58,661 nt of DNA, taken from positions 27,887-86,547 of the forward strand of contig DLGQ01000015.1 in assembly GCA_002482775.1 (NCBI GenBank), given 5' to 3'. The notes beneath the pieces are model-generated. The model worked only from the letters and a program-made list of their open reading frames with translations, was not told the origin of the DNA and ran no database searches. The stretch is from Flavobacteriales bacterium UBA7690 (lineage in GTDB: Bacteria; Bacteroidota; Bacteroidia; Flavobacteriales_F; PHOS-HE28). Position numbers and translations under genes: made by a program. Below are positions 12,001 through 17,977 of this stretch, in pieces (the first letter of the stretch is position 1; every line of letters begins with the position of its first letter).

Positions 12001-14596
12001 GTGTGTGCTCGGCACTTTCGCGCAGCTGCAAGGGCAGATCATCAACGGTTCGCCTTCGGGACTGTGGTCCGCCACGGGTACGGGTTCCTTCGTGCCCGGT
12101 CCGGATGTGTTGAACGCGCAGTACCACTTCTCCGCGGCCGACGTGGCCAACGGCAGCGTGGTGCTCACCTTGCTCAGCACTAACACCGGCACGTGCCCAC
12201 CGGTGCAGGATCAACTGGTGCTCACCTTCGGTAATACCAGCTTCGCCTTCGCTGGCGATGACCAAGTGGTGTGCGCGAACTCTCCGCTTGTGCAGCTCAA
12301 CGCCAACTTCAGCGGTGGCGCACAGGGTGTGCAGTGGAGCAGCAACGGCAGCGGCTTCTTCAGCAACACCACGGCTGCGAATGCGAGCTACACCTTAAGC
12401 GCGGCGGACGTTGCGAACGGCGGTGTGCAGCTGACGGTGACCACCATTACCAGCGGCTCTTGTGCTGCGGTGAGCGATGTGATGACCGTGGGTGTACAAG
12501 CCATTCCGCAGATCAACGCCGGTGCCGACATCGTGGCCTGCACTGCCGAAGCGGTACAACTTATCGCCAACGCGGTGAATGCGCCTTCGGGCACGTGGAG
12601 CACATCGGGTAGCGGCACATTCTTGAACGCAGATGCGCTCACCACGCTCTACACGCCGAGCGCTGCGGATAGCACCGCGGGAAGCATCACGCTCACCGTG
12701 ACCACCACGGGTGTGGATCCTTGCAGCGCAGTGAGCGACCAACTCGTGATCACTTTCGGCGGCGGCCTTGCGGCTGAAGCTGGAGCTGATGTGATCGCGT
12801 GCAGCACCGATCCGAACGTTGCACTGAATGGCGTGGTTGCTGGAACCACTACGGGCATCTGGACCACAACGGGCACGGGTTCGTTCATGCCCGCTGCAAC
12901 GGCCCTGAACGCTACGTACATCCCAGGTCCTGCGGACTTCGTGATCGGCAACGTCTCGCTGATCCTCTCCACCACGGACAACCAAGGCTGTGCAGCCGGT
13001 CGTGATACCCTGGTGGTGAGCTACCATGTTCCGCCGACCGTGGATGCGGGTGCAAGTGTGCTCCTGTGCGACGGCTTGGAAGATGTGCAACTCAACGGTG
13101 TGGTGCAGAACGCAGGCAGCGTGCAGTGGTTCACCACAGGTACGGGAACCTTTAACCCTGCGGCCGATGTGGCGAACGCGGTCTACACACCAACGGCCAA
13201 CGACAGTATCGTGGGGGGTGTGTACCTCATCCTTACCGGCTTCGGCACTGGCACCTGCGGCAACAGCAGTGATTCGCTCTTCGTGGACATCGGCCCAACG
13301 CGCATCGCGAATGCGGGCAGTGACCAAACGATCTGCGCCGATGGTGATCCGGTCCAACTGAACGGAGCCATCACCGGTGTCAGCGGGGGCGTGTGGAGCA
13401 CCACGGGCACGGGAACCTTCCTGCCGGACAACACCACACTGGGTGCGGCTTATGTGCCTAGTGCCACGGACATGGTCTTCGGCGAACTGCGCTTCGTGCT
13501 GGCTACGACAGGGAACCTGGGCTGCGCTGCACACACTGATACCATGGTGGTAGCGCTGCAGCAAGTGCCTACGGTGAATGCAGGCACGGATATCAATGTG
13601 TGCGATGCTTCGGATGCTGTACAGCTGGGTGCGATCTCCACGGGATCAGCAGGTGTGCTGTGGTCAACGAACGGCTCCGGGGTCTTCCTGCCGAGCAGCA
13701 CCGACGCGAACGCGAGCTATCAGCCTGGCACAACGGATGAGCAACTCGGCACCGTGCGCATGATCCTCACTAGCACCGGCAATGGTGTGTGCGCTGCGGC
13801 GAGCGACACGTTGTTCCTCAGCTTCACCAATCCGTTGCAACCGGCGTTCGGTGTCAGCAACGCTTGTGCGGGTTCTGAAACGGTGTTCATGGATGCGAGC
13901 ACCACGAGCGGTTCGCCGATCATCGGTTGGAACTGGAGCTTCGACAACGGCGGCACAGGCAACGGGCCACAAGTGAACACCACGTTCGCAACACCGGGCC
14001 AGTACACCGCAACGCTCACGGTCTTCGCGCAGAATGGATGCAGCGCGACGATCACACGCACCATCGATGTGCTCGGCGCTCCAGTGGCGGGCTTCACCCT
14101 GGAAGGCGAGCTGCTGGCGGAAACGCCGATCGCATTCGCCGACACCTCGGTGGGCGCTACCAACTGGCAGTACGACTTCGGTGATGGTCAAGGCGCGATC
14201 ACTGCATCACCGGTGCATGAGTACAGTGAAGCTGGTCAGTACATCATCGTGCAAACGGTGACCAACGCTAACGGCTGTGCGGATCGCGACTCATTGCTGA
14301 TCACCATCGAGGTAAAGGACATCCTTCCGCCGAAACTGCCCAACGCCTTCAGCCCGAACGGCGATGGTGTGAACGATGCCTTCTTCGTGCGCGGTGGACC
14401 CTTCGAGACCATGGAATTGAAGGTCTACAACAGTTGGGGCGAGATGATCTTCGAGACCACCGATCCGCTCGCAGGATGGGATGGTACCCACGACGGGAAG
14501 CCGGAGATCAATGGTGTGTATGTGTACACGGTGATCGCCAAGTCGGTGGATGGAGTAGAGCATGATCGGTCGGGCAAAGTGACACTGGTACGATGA
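2..14596 (+). CDS. giant repetitive T9SS adhesin (5' end outside window)
   Basis: More than 4860 codons are visible and the frame is already open at base 2 inside a repeat, so the true start lies upstream. The protein is 52 full tandem repeats of about 88 residues, each of the type AGADxxVCANNASVxLNG ... WSGGxGTFxPN ... TLNATYTPSAAEIA ... LTLTTTGNGxCNAVSDQV. Two PKD-like domains follow (about 13841-14090 and 14091-14310; the second has FGDGQG and HEYSEAGQY). The C-terminus (14326-14593) carries the LPNAFSPNGDGVNDAF signature of the gliding-motility/CHU_C C-terminal domain, which is a T9SS type B sorting signal. It is therefore predicted to be exported by T9SS and displayed or released as a long beta-rich fibre; an adhesin role is inferred from architecture only. 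It overlaps the next gene by ATGA. Long ORFs in the other frames are by-products of the biased repeat codons. Confidence 0.95.
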   Translation: MTLTLTSTGNGNCNAVSASRVITFTPAPVVDAGVNASVCSNNSAISLNGSVTGATGGTWTGGTGAYAPNNTSLNATYTPSAAERTAGTVTLTLTSTGNGNCNAVTDQVTFTITPAPTANAGADQSLCSNNAVATLGGSFTIATGGVWSGGNGSFDPSTTNMNATYTPTAAEIATGNVTLTLTTTGNGTCNQVTDNITLNFTPSPVVNTGAAVSLCANNASVSLNGSVSGATGGVWSGGAGSFTPNNTTLNATYTPTAGEIASGTLTLTLTSTGNGNCNAVAASRVITFTPAPVVNAGANASVCANNSAISLNGSVTGATGGTWTGGAGTYAPNNTTLNATYTPTAAERTAGTVTLTLTSTGNGNCNAVADQVTFTITPAPTANAGTDQTLCSNNPVATLNGSFTVATGGVWSGGNGSFDPSTTNMNATYTPTAAEIANGSVTLTLTTTGNGSCNQVTDNITLNFTPSPVVNAGADVTRCANNASIALNGSVTVASGGVWTGGLGSYTPNNSTLNATYTPTAAEIAAGTLTLTLTSTGNGTCNAVSDSRVITFTPAPTVDAGANGTVCANNSAIILNGAVTIATGAIWSGGTGTFNPNNSTLNATYTPSAAERTAGTVTLTLSSIGNGICNAVSDQVTFTITPAPTVTAGADQTLCGNNANATLIGGYTVATGIVWSGGAGTFTPGNTAVNPVYTPTATEIANGSITLTATTTGVGSCTAVSDAMTITFTPAPTANAGADVTLCANNASVALSGSITLATGGVWSGGAGTYSPNNTALNATYTPTAAELAGGILTLTLSTTGNGTCNPATDSRVITFTPAPIVNAGANGAVCANASTITLNGSVSGAGGGIWSGGTGTFTPNNTTLNATYVPSAAERTAGTVTLTLTSTGNGLCNAVNDAVTYTISPAPTANAGADQTLCSNNPVATLSGGYTVATGAFWSGGAGTFFPSTINMNATYTPTAAEIANGSVTLTLTTTGNGLCVAVSDNIILNFTPSPTANAGADASVCVNNPSVALNGGVTIATGGIWSGGAGSFTPNNTALNGTYTPTAAELAAGTITLTLTTTGNGNCVSASDSRVITFTPAPIVNAGTAGTVCANAPLMSLNGSVSGATGAIWSAGAGTFTPNNTTLNATYTPTAAEIANGSVTFTLTSAGNGNCSAVTSQVTYTITPAPTANAGANISLCSNNANAALNGSVSVATGGIWSGGNGTYAPSSTNLGAVYTPSAAEIANGNVTLTLTTTGNGLCTAVTDNVLLTFTPAPTVNAGADVSICANNAAVALSGTVGGATGGVWSGGNGSFTPNNTALNATYTPTPAEIANGILTLTLSTTGNGNCNAVSDERVITFTPAPTVNAGVNGTVCANNSAITLAGTVVGATGGVWSGGAGSFAPNNATLNAVYTPTATERTAGSVNLTLTSTGNGNCSAVSDQVLWTISPAPTANAGVDQTLCANNTVATLNGGFTVATGGVWSGGAGTFSPSNTNMNATYTPTAAEIANGNVTLTLTTTGNGLCNQVSDNIILNFTPAPVVNAGLDASFCANNAAIALNGTVTIASGGIWSGGLGSFTPNNTTLNATYTPTPAEIAAGTLTLTLTSTGNNNCTAVSDSRVITFTPAPTVDAGANGTVCSNNAAISLNGSITIATGAIWSGGTGTFSPNNSTLNATYTPSAAERTAGTVTLTLTTAGNGNCSAVSDQVTFSITAAPTANAGADRVLCANNASTGLSGAFSIATGGVWSGGNGTFDPSTTNMSAIYTPTAAEITAGSVTLTLTTTGNGLCNAVTDQVVLTFTDAPSANAGPDVTVCANNAAIALGGSVVTATGGVWSGGTGTFSPNANTLNATYTPGAADIASGQITLTLTTTGNGNCAPATDTRVITYTPAPIVNASVDGVVCANAPLINLNGTVNGAVGGVWSVGAGVFTPNNITLNATYMPTAAQIASGSVTLTLTSAGNGLCNAVTDQVTFTITPAPTVNAGVDQTLCGNNANAVLNAAITVATGVQWSGGSGLYAPGSTAQNITYSPSPIEIANGSVTLTVTTTGNGNCGAVSDQVTLTFTNAPMANAGPDQTVSSNNANTTLAGTFSIATGIVWSGGAGTYNPNNTTANAVYTPTNAEIAAGSVTLTMTTTGNGACAPSSDQMTITFGAAPTANAGADQTICANNASVVLNGQVAIATGGIWSGGTGTYTPNSGALNATYVPSAAEIAAGTVTLTLTTVGNGNSNPVSDQMTITITPAPVVNAGANLTVCANQSTAQLAGIVNNATGGAWSGGSGTFNPSNTNLNATYTPTPGEIAAGTVTLTLTSTGNGLCNAVSDQVVINIAPAPVVNAGLDATVCTNNAAVQLSATVSNAGGGIWSGGTGGFSPSITALNAVYTPSTTELNNGSVTLSLTSTGNGSCAQVTDQVFIVFTQTPVVNAATDVTVCANGASVNLNGSVTIAGGGVWSGGGGTFSPNANTLNGTYTPSPAEVALGTATLTLTSTQNGLCNAVSDAMTITIIAAPVADAGNNLFVCSNNPSVQLGGSVAGAGGGQWSGGAGTFTPSIASLNAVYTPTPAEIAAGTLTLTLTTIGNGNCVPVTDNVLITFTAAPTAEAGTGAVFCANNAGIQLNGSVTVANGGSWSGAQGTFTPNANSLNAVYAPSVGELAAGSVTLTLTTTGNNGCTSVSDQVTYTFTPAPTANAGVDLNSCANSATVQLNGAITVATGGLWTGGTGGFNPNNSTLNATYTPSAAEIAAGTATLTLTTVGNGTCTAVSDQVVITIAPSPIVNAGANQSVCANNATVQMNGSVLNAAGGTWSGGGTFSPSSSVLSPSYIPSAAEIAAGVATLTLTSTGNGLCNAVSDQVVITITPAPVVEAGVGGVYCMNNANIQLAGSITVANGGTWSGAQGTFTPNANALNAVYTPSVGELAAGSVTITLTSTGNNGCVAVSDQVTYTFTPAPTANAGSDLNSCANNAVVQLNGAITVSTGGLWSGGTGTFNPNNSTLNATYTPSASEIAAGTATLTLTTVGNGLCTAVSDQVSITIAPAPIVDAGTAIQVCANNANAQLNGSVLNATGAIWSGAGTFSPNPTTLNAVYTPTAAEVAAGTATVILSSTGNGLCVAVADNVTITFTPAPVVEAGVPQTLCANNAAVQLAGSVTGSTGGNWSGGAGTFAPNSNALNSVYTPSNAEINAGSLWLFLTSTGNGGCNAARDSVQVFFTPAPTVNAGANAHVCANAAEVVLNGAVTVATGGAWSGGAGSFNPNNTALNATYTPSLGEIAAGQVTLTLTTTGIGNCIAVQDQMVITIDPIPVVNAGPDQSICANNPNLQLNGFVGNASGAIWSGGSGIYVSGATATATQYQPTAAEIAAGSITFTLTSTGTTICDAMSDQMTITFTGAPVVDAGVDLAICANNSAVQLNGNVTNANGVVWSGGDGTYSPASNVFAPVYTPTAAEVAAGSVTLTLTSTGNSNCFAVNDQVLITFTPAPVANAGIDLDMCENNPVVTLSGSMTVAVGGTWSGGLGTYTPDANTLNAQYTLTPFELQQGGVTLTLTSTGNGNCLAVNDQVTINVTPAPVVNAGADITACSNELDLPLNGTVSAGATTGEWSTSGTGTFFPNANILNATYIASSLDSLNGSVDLTLTTTNNGLCTGVSDVLTLTILPNAIANAGVDQVVCASETSIALNGTITGNATQGTWTTNGAGSFAPNADAANAVYTIAPSDALNGTVTFTWSVNSCDNAMDQMTLTIVPESQANAGNDLVVCVDDLDVLINGSVSGASTTGIWSTLGTGTFQNAASALANIYNASVQDSLATGVDLILTATGTSVCPAAVDTIHIDILPFGTVNAGTDLSYCANSAVVQLNGSLIGDATTIQWSTSGSGQFFPNNAVLTPTYIPSATDAILGNITLTLSALNSCNAATDALVLELTPAPVVNAGADQTYCNQVSTFDLNGTISGITSTGIWSTTGTGTIANAGALNTTYAASAADIAAGEITFTLTSLNNANCNAVTDEMTIYLTDGLAANAGPDQSVCVLGTFAQLQGQIINGSPSGLWSATGTGSFVPGPDVLNAQYHFSAADVANGSVVLTLLSTNTGTCPPVQDQLVLTFGNTSFAFAGDDQVVCANSPLVQLNANFSGGAQGVQWSSNGSGFFSNTTAANASYTLSAADVANGGVQLTVTTITSGSCAAVSDVMTVGVQAIPQINAGADIVACTAEAVQLIANAVNAPSGTWSTSGSGTFLNADALTTLYTPSAADSTAGSITLTVTTTGVDPCSAVSDQLVITFGGGLAAEAGADVIACSTDPNVALNGVVAGTTTGIWTTTGTGSFMPAATALNATYIPGPADFVIGNVSLILSTTDNQGCAAGRDTLVVSYHVPPTVDAGASVLLCDGLEDVQLNGVVQNAGSVQWFTTGTGTFNPAADVANAVYTPTANDSIVGGVYLILTGFGTGTCGNSSDSLFVDIGPTRIANAGSDQTICADGDPVQLNGAITGVSGGVWSTTGTGTFLPDNTTLGAAYVPSATDMVFGELRFVLATTGNLGCAAHTDTMVVALQQVPTVNAGTDINVCDASDAVQLGAISTGSAGVLWSTNGSGVFLPSSTDANASYQPGTTDEQLGTVRMILTSTGNGVCAAASDTLFLSFTNPLQPAFGVSNACAGSETVFMDASTTSGSPIIGWNWSFDNGGTGNGPQVNTTFATPGQYTATLTVFAQNGCSATITRTIDVLGAPVAGFTLEGELLAETPIAFADTSVGATNWQYDFGDGQGAITASPVHEYSEAGQYIIVQTVTNANGCADRDSLLITIEVKDILPPKLPNAFSPNGDGVNDAFFVRGGPFETMELKVYNSWGEMIFETTDPLAGWDGTHDGKPEINGVYVYTVIAKSVDGVEHDRSGKVTLVR
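86..6157 (+). repeat. three-unit (792 bp) higher-order repeat
   Basis: The linkers joining successive 88-residue units follow a strict three-step cycle: SRVITFTPAP, then DQVTFTITPAP, then DNI(T/I)LNFTPSP or a variant. The cycle holds for all 24 linkers from the one before unit 1 to the one after unit 23. The register is lost from unit 24 on, where linkers become SDQMTITxxAP types. This indicates growth by duplication of three-unit blocks of 792 bp. Confidence 0.85.
7742..9319 (+). repeat. 789-bp block duplication (repeat units 30-32 and 33-35)
   Basis: Units 30-32 (7742-8530) and 33-35 (8531-9319) are each exactly 789 bp. They share block-specific features: VANGG(S/T)WSGAQGTFTPN and GNNGC in the first unit, DLNSCAN in the second, and a third unit that is one codon short around WSG.GTFSP. 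The shared one-codon shortening shows that the three units were copied together. Confidence 0.85.
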
Positions 14597-15603
14597 ACAA
14601 GAACGTGAGCAACATGAAAGCCAACAAGCACTTCTCCCTTGTGTTGTCCGCCGTGATCGGTGCGACAGGCATGCAAGCCCAGGACGGGCAGTTCTCCCAG
14701 TACGATGCCACGGCCGTGATCCTGAATCCCGCGCTGACAGGCATGTACGAGAACGCTGATTTCCGGATGAACACAGCCGTGCGAAGCCAATGGAGCAGCC
14801 TTTCCAGCAGCTTCGTCACCACAGCGTTCGCCTATGATATGTCGGTCCAGAAGCGGTACGGATTCGGTACCTACCTGAACAACTACAACATGGCCGGGAT
14901 CATGAACAGTTTCCAAACGGGCGTCACTGGCGCCTACAACGTGTCGCAAGGCAAGGCGAACCACACCTTGTCAGTTGGTGTCAACCTCGGCTTGATCTAC
15001 AAGAAGATCAACGACCAACAGCTCGTTTGGGACGCGCAGTACGACCAAGGCTACTTCAACACCGACCTGCCTTCCGGCGAGATCATGCAGAAGGGAAGTC
15101 GGATGATGCCGGAGGTCTCCGTTGGTATTGCTTACCGCGCCACGAACAGCCGTAAGCGTGTGAACCCGTATGGCAATTTCGCGTTGTTCCACGTGACCAC
15201 TCCGGATGAATCCATCTACCGCACCGCGAAGAGCGATATCCCCATCCGGTACATGGCCAACGCTGGCGTGCGCATCGAGGTCGTGGATGGAACATACCTG
15301 ATCCCGATGGGCATCTACATGCGCCAAGGCAACGACCAGTTGATCAATGCAGGGATGCTCGCCGAGGTCAACCTCATGGGTTCCATGTACAGCGTAGTGG
15401 GCGGTGCCACCTACCGGTTGAACGATGCCATCGTAGCGCAAGTGGGTTTGAAGCACAAGAGCGCGATGTACCGATTCAGCTACGACATCAACACCTCACC
15501 GCTGAAGGCGTACACGAACCGCAACGGAGCCTTCGAGTTCACCGTGGTGTACTATGGCACGCACTCCGGAAGGGAGCGCAGGATGACGAGTAGTGCGTTC
15601 TAA
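14593..15603 (+). CDS. PorP/SprF family type IX secretion membrane protein
   Basis: 336 residues. An N-terminal signal peptide ends near MQAQ, followed by QDGQFSQYDATAVILNPALT, the conserved start of the PorP/SprF family (residues about 32-50). The remainder reads as alternating amphipathic strands, as expected for an outer-membrane beta barrel, ending in TVVYYGTH and a short tail. The ATG at 14593 overlaps the stop of the giant adhesin gene (ATGA), implying translational coupling; an internal ATG eight codons later is an alternative start. Family members encoded next to type B cargo are thought to anchor or help export that cargo. This one is probably the partner of the adhesin rather than the core PorP of the machinery. 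Confidence 0.93.
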   Translation: MNKNVSNMKANKHFSLVLSAVIGATGMQAQDGQFSQYDATAVILNPALTGMYENADFRMNTAVRSQWSSLSSSFVTTAFAYDMSVQKRYGFGTYLNNYNMAGIMNSFQTGVTGAYNVSQGKANHTLSVGVNLGLIYKKINDQQLVWDAQYDQGYFNTDLPSGEIMQKGSRMMPEVSVGIAYRATNSRKRVNPYGNFALFHVTTPDESIYRTAKSDIPIRYMANAGVRIEVVDGTYLIPMGIYMRQGNDQLINAGMLAEVNLMGSMYSVVGGATYRLNDAIVAQVGLKHKSAMYRFSYDINTSPLKAYTNRNGAFEFTVVYYGTHSGRERRMTSSAF

Positions 15604-15708
15604 GGATTTGGGGCTTGCATCTTGAATATCCGCTGATGGTTTTGGGTGCAGACTAACGGTTGCGCATCTGCGTTACACGGTAGTTGAATTTCTCCAGACC
15701 TTGTTCCA

Positions 15709-16260
15709 GTGGATCCCCGGCATGTAGGTGAGGTAGGTGCGGTTTGCAGCAGCCCCCAACATTCCATGAGCAAGCTCGTGCGCCCCAGCATCAAGCTGCT
15801 TCAGGGCCTTGGTGTGGAAGGTGATGCCCACGCTGGCATGACGGTGAAGCACCGGTCCCGTGTCCGCCAGGATCCATCACGACCCAATCTGCGCCAGGTC
15901 CACCTGATGATGATGGAGCTGATCGAGACCCTGAACGATCAAGGCTTCGATCTCGCACCAGGCCTGATGGGCGAGAACATCACCACGCGCGGCATAGAAC
16001 TGCTGGCCCTGCCCCGTGGTGCACGGCTTCATTTTGGGGAAGCGGTGGTGGAGGTCACCGGCCTACGGAACCCGTGCGCTCAGTTGGATGATCTCCGTCC
16101 CGGGTTGATGACCGCTGTACTGGACCGGGGCCCCGACGGCTCGTTGATCCGCAAGGCAGGGATCATGGGCATCGTGCTGCGCGGTGGCATAGTGAATCCA
16201 GGTGATAGGATCGAAGTGGAACTGCCCGAGCCGCCGTTCGTGGCGTTGGAGAGGGTTTAG
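15709..16260 (+). CDS. MOSC domain-containing protein
   Basis: 183 residues. The MOSC fold is indicated by GLGVEGDAHAG, the VKHRSRV segment, PNLRQVHL, GENITTRG and VEVTGLRNPCAQLD. The Cys in NPCAQ corresponds to the conserved cysteine of MOSC proteins. Related proteins (YiiM, the MOCOS C-terminal domain) act in molybdenum-cofactor sulfur transfer or detoxification of N-hydroxylated compounds; the substrate here is unknown. The GTG at 15709 is chosen because homologous sequence (VGAVCSSPQHSMSK) lies upstream of the first ATG at 15766. Its stop codon overlaps that of the convergent lipoprotein gene. No molybdenum-cofactor genes are nearby. Confidence 0.88.
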   Translation: MDPRHVGEVGAVCSSPQHSMSKLVRPSIKLLQGLGVEGDAHAGMTVKHRSRVRQDPSRPNLRQVHLMMMELIETLNDQGFDLAPGLMGENITTRGIELLALPRGARLHFGEAVVEVTGLRNPCAQLDDLRPGLMTAVLDRGPDGSLIRKAGIMGIVLRGGIVNPGDRIEVELPEPPFVALERV

Positions 16261-16907
16261 TGCGCGCCCTGCACGAGTTGTGCAGTTTCGAGCTGCTTTC
16301 GGCAATAGGCGTTGAATTCAAATTGCACGGGAGATCGTGCAACCCGTTGCCACATAAGCCGGATCCCATGGCCGTTCTGTTCGGTGTATGCCACGAAACG
16401 GGCGTTCTGCTGGGGTAGTGAGCGGTGAGTCTGAACATAGGCCCATTCGACACTCTCGGTCGCAACGATCCCATGAGAAACCAAGACATGATCTGGCCCA
16501 CTGGTCAAGTACTCCCTTTCAAGACCATGAACTTGTTGAGAAAGCCACTGCGGAGCGTGAAGCGCACTGTCACAATCAAGAGGCGCGTTCGGGAACAACC
16601 GGACCATACAGTGGAAGAAGGTGTCGGGATGTACGGTGAGGTACGCGGTATCCTTTACGAATGGCCAGGAGGAATACGGCGTACCCCAAACAAGTTCCTT
16701 CCCACAGCTGTAGTCTGACTTATGCACCCAATGTTCCAAGGGACCGAAGTTGGTGTCTAGTGCGACCTCAAGAGCGCCCACTGCTGCTCCCAGGTCGATG
16801 TTACATGCGGGGATATCACCGGGATTACGGTCACAGCTTGTGAGGAACAGGCTTATGCCTCCAAGAACGAAGGCCGTAGGGTATGATGAACGGCTAACTA
16901 CACCCAT
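16257..16907 (-). CDS. hypothetical lipoprotein
   Basis: 216 residues from the ATG at 16907. An upstream in-frame start at 16961 would only prepend residues before the signal sequence. The N-terminus has a hydrophobic stretch ending in the lipobox FLTSC, so an SPII lipoprotein is predicted. The mature part contains about six further Cys residues and no family I recognise. It ends with its stop (TAA) overlapping the MOSC stop on the other strand, and it starts just upstream of the end of atpG on the same strand, so atp operon read-through is possible. Base composition is a little lower in GC than its neighbours. Confidence 0.72.
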   Translation of the reverse strand: MGVVSRSSYPTAFVLGGISLFLTSCDRNPGDIPACNIDLGAAVGALEVALDTNFGPLEHWVHKSDYSCGKELVWGTPYSSWPFVKDTAYLTVHPDTFFHCMVRLFPNAPLDCDSALHAPQWLSQQVHGLEREYLTSGPDHVLVSHGIVATESVEWAYVQTHRSLPQQNARFVAYTEQNGHGIRLMWQRVARSPVQFEFNAYCRKQLETAQLVQGAH

Positions 16908-16978
16908 GACGAAAGAATGCGCCGTCGACAAGGTCGTAACGGTAACGTTAAGACCCTTCACACAAAGCGGGAAAGAGC

Positions 16979-17866
16979 TTACCCCTTCAACGCCTCCGCG
17001 CCACCCACGATCTCCAGGATCTCGTTGGTGATGCTTGCCTGGCGTGCCTTGTTGTAGGTCAGCTTCAGGCCTTTCAGCAGGCTGTCGGCGTTGTCGGTGG
17101 CTTTGTGCATGGCGGTCATGCGGGCACCATGCTCGGCTGCGTTACTATCGAGCAGCGCCTTGTAGAGCTGGATCTTCAGGCTCTTGGGTATGATGTTCTC
17201 CACGATCTCCTCGCGGCTCGGCTCCATGATGTAATCGACCTTCGATGGAGCGGCTTTGGAAGAGGCGTCAGCCTTGGGCGGTGCTACGGGCAGGTATGGC
17301 TCCTCCACGAGGATCTGTACCGCAGCGTTCTTGAACTTGTTGTACACCAGCGCGATCTGGTCGTAGGTGCCGTTGGCGAACAGCTCCATCAGCAACTCGG
17401 CCTTGGGGGCGGCTTTGTCGAAGCTTAGACCATCGTACAGGCTAGCACCGTCCGTCGGTAGGGCTTCGCTGAAGTACTTGGTGCGGCGGTAGGCGTCCAT
17501 CGCTTTCTTGCCGAGCGGCAGCACATGAACGGTCTTGCCTTCGCTCTCCAGTTGTGCAGCCGTGCGGCGGATCTGGCGGAACACCTGCGAGTTGAACGCA
17601 CCGGCTAGTCCACGGTTGCTCACGATGGCCACGAGCAACACCTTCTTCACTTCGCGCTGCTGGCTGTACTTGCCTTCGCTGCTGTCCAGCGAAGCGCTCA
17701 CGTTGCTCAGGATCTGTTGCAGCTTCTCCGCATACGGACGCATGCGTGTGATCGCATCCTGGGCACGACGCAGCTTGGCCGCGCTCACCATCTTCATGGC
17801 GGCGGTGATCTGCTTGGTGCTGTTGACCGAGACGATCCGGCTGCGTACTTCCTTCAGGCTTGGCAT
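16979..17866 (-). CDS. atpG: F1F0 ATP synthase subunit gamma
   Basis: 295 residues, the rotor shaft of the F1 motor. The N-terminus MPSLKEVRSRIxSVxSTKQITxAMKMVSAAKLRRAQ is the family signature, and the C-terminus (YNKARQASITNEILEIVGGAEAL) is the conserved helix that enters the alpha3beta3 ring. An insert rich in Ala, Lys and Ser at about residues 195-210 (KADASSKAAPSK) is variable in the family. It is the last gene of the atp run; atpD (beta) and atpC (epsilon) do not follow, as is usual in Bacteroidota where they sit elsewhere. Confidence 0.97.
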   Translation of the reverse strand: MPSLKEVRSRIVSVNSTKQITAAMKMVSAAKLRRAQDAITRMRPYAEKLQQILSNVSASLDSSEGKYSQQREVKKVLLVAIVSNRGLAGAFNSQVFRQIRRTAAQLESEGKTVHVLPLGKKAMDAYRRTKYFSEALPTDGASLYDGLSFDKAAPKAELLMELFANGTYDQIALVYNKFKNAAVQILVEEPYLPVAPPKADASSKAAPSKVDYIMEPSREEIVENIIPKSLKIQLYKALLDSNAAEHGARMTAMHKATDNADSLLKGLKLTYNKARQASITNEILEIVGGAEALKG

Positions 17867-17921
17867 CGCTGCGTTCTTTCTGAGTTTCTTCCTTCAGCTC
17901 CTCTTCGGCTTTCGCATTCCT

Positions 17922-17951
17922 CCCTCTCCTTCGGAGAGGGCCGGGGTGAGG
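17922..17951 (+). repeat. short palindromic repeat element, copy 1
   Basis: In the 111-bp gap between atpA and atpG. It begins CCCTCTCCTTCGGAGAGGG, a perfect hairpin stem with a TTCG-type loop, followed by CCGGGGTGAGG. A related element lies at 28141-28171 inside the GH3 gene. A further G-rich tail (AGAGGGGCCGGGGG) extends to about 17970. It resembles REP-like or miniature palindromes scattered in many bacterial genomes. Confidence 0.7.
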
Positions 17952-17977
17952 CTCAGAGGGGCCGGGGGAAAGGCTTC

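Larger units (their letters stand above)
86..13830 (+). repeat. 52-copy tandem protein-coding repeat, period about 264 bp
   Basis: I counted 52 complete units from the xNAGxxxxxC motif at each unit start, plus the end of an earlier unit at the window edge. Units 1-23 span 6072 bp, exactly 23 x 264 bp. The remaining 29 average just under 265 bp. Each unit has one Cys near its N-terminus (VCANN) and one near its C-terminus (GNGxC), except units 24 and 25. Units 1-40 carry WSGG-G(T/S)F; units 41-52 carry WST-GTGTF and are more divergent. Confidence 0.95.

Noticed and set aside
86..13830. The regular repeats were considered as a CRISPR array or other DNA repeat element.
   Set aside because: The period is 264 bp, differences fall at codon level and the whole stretch is one open frame; there are no spacers and no cas genes.
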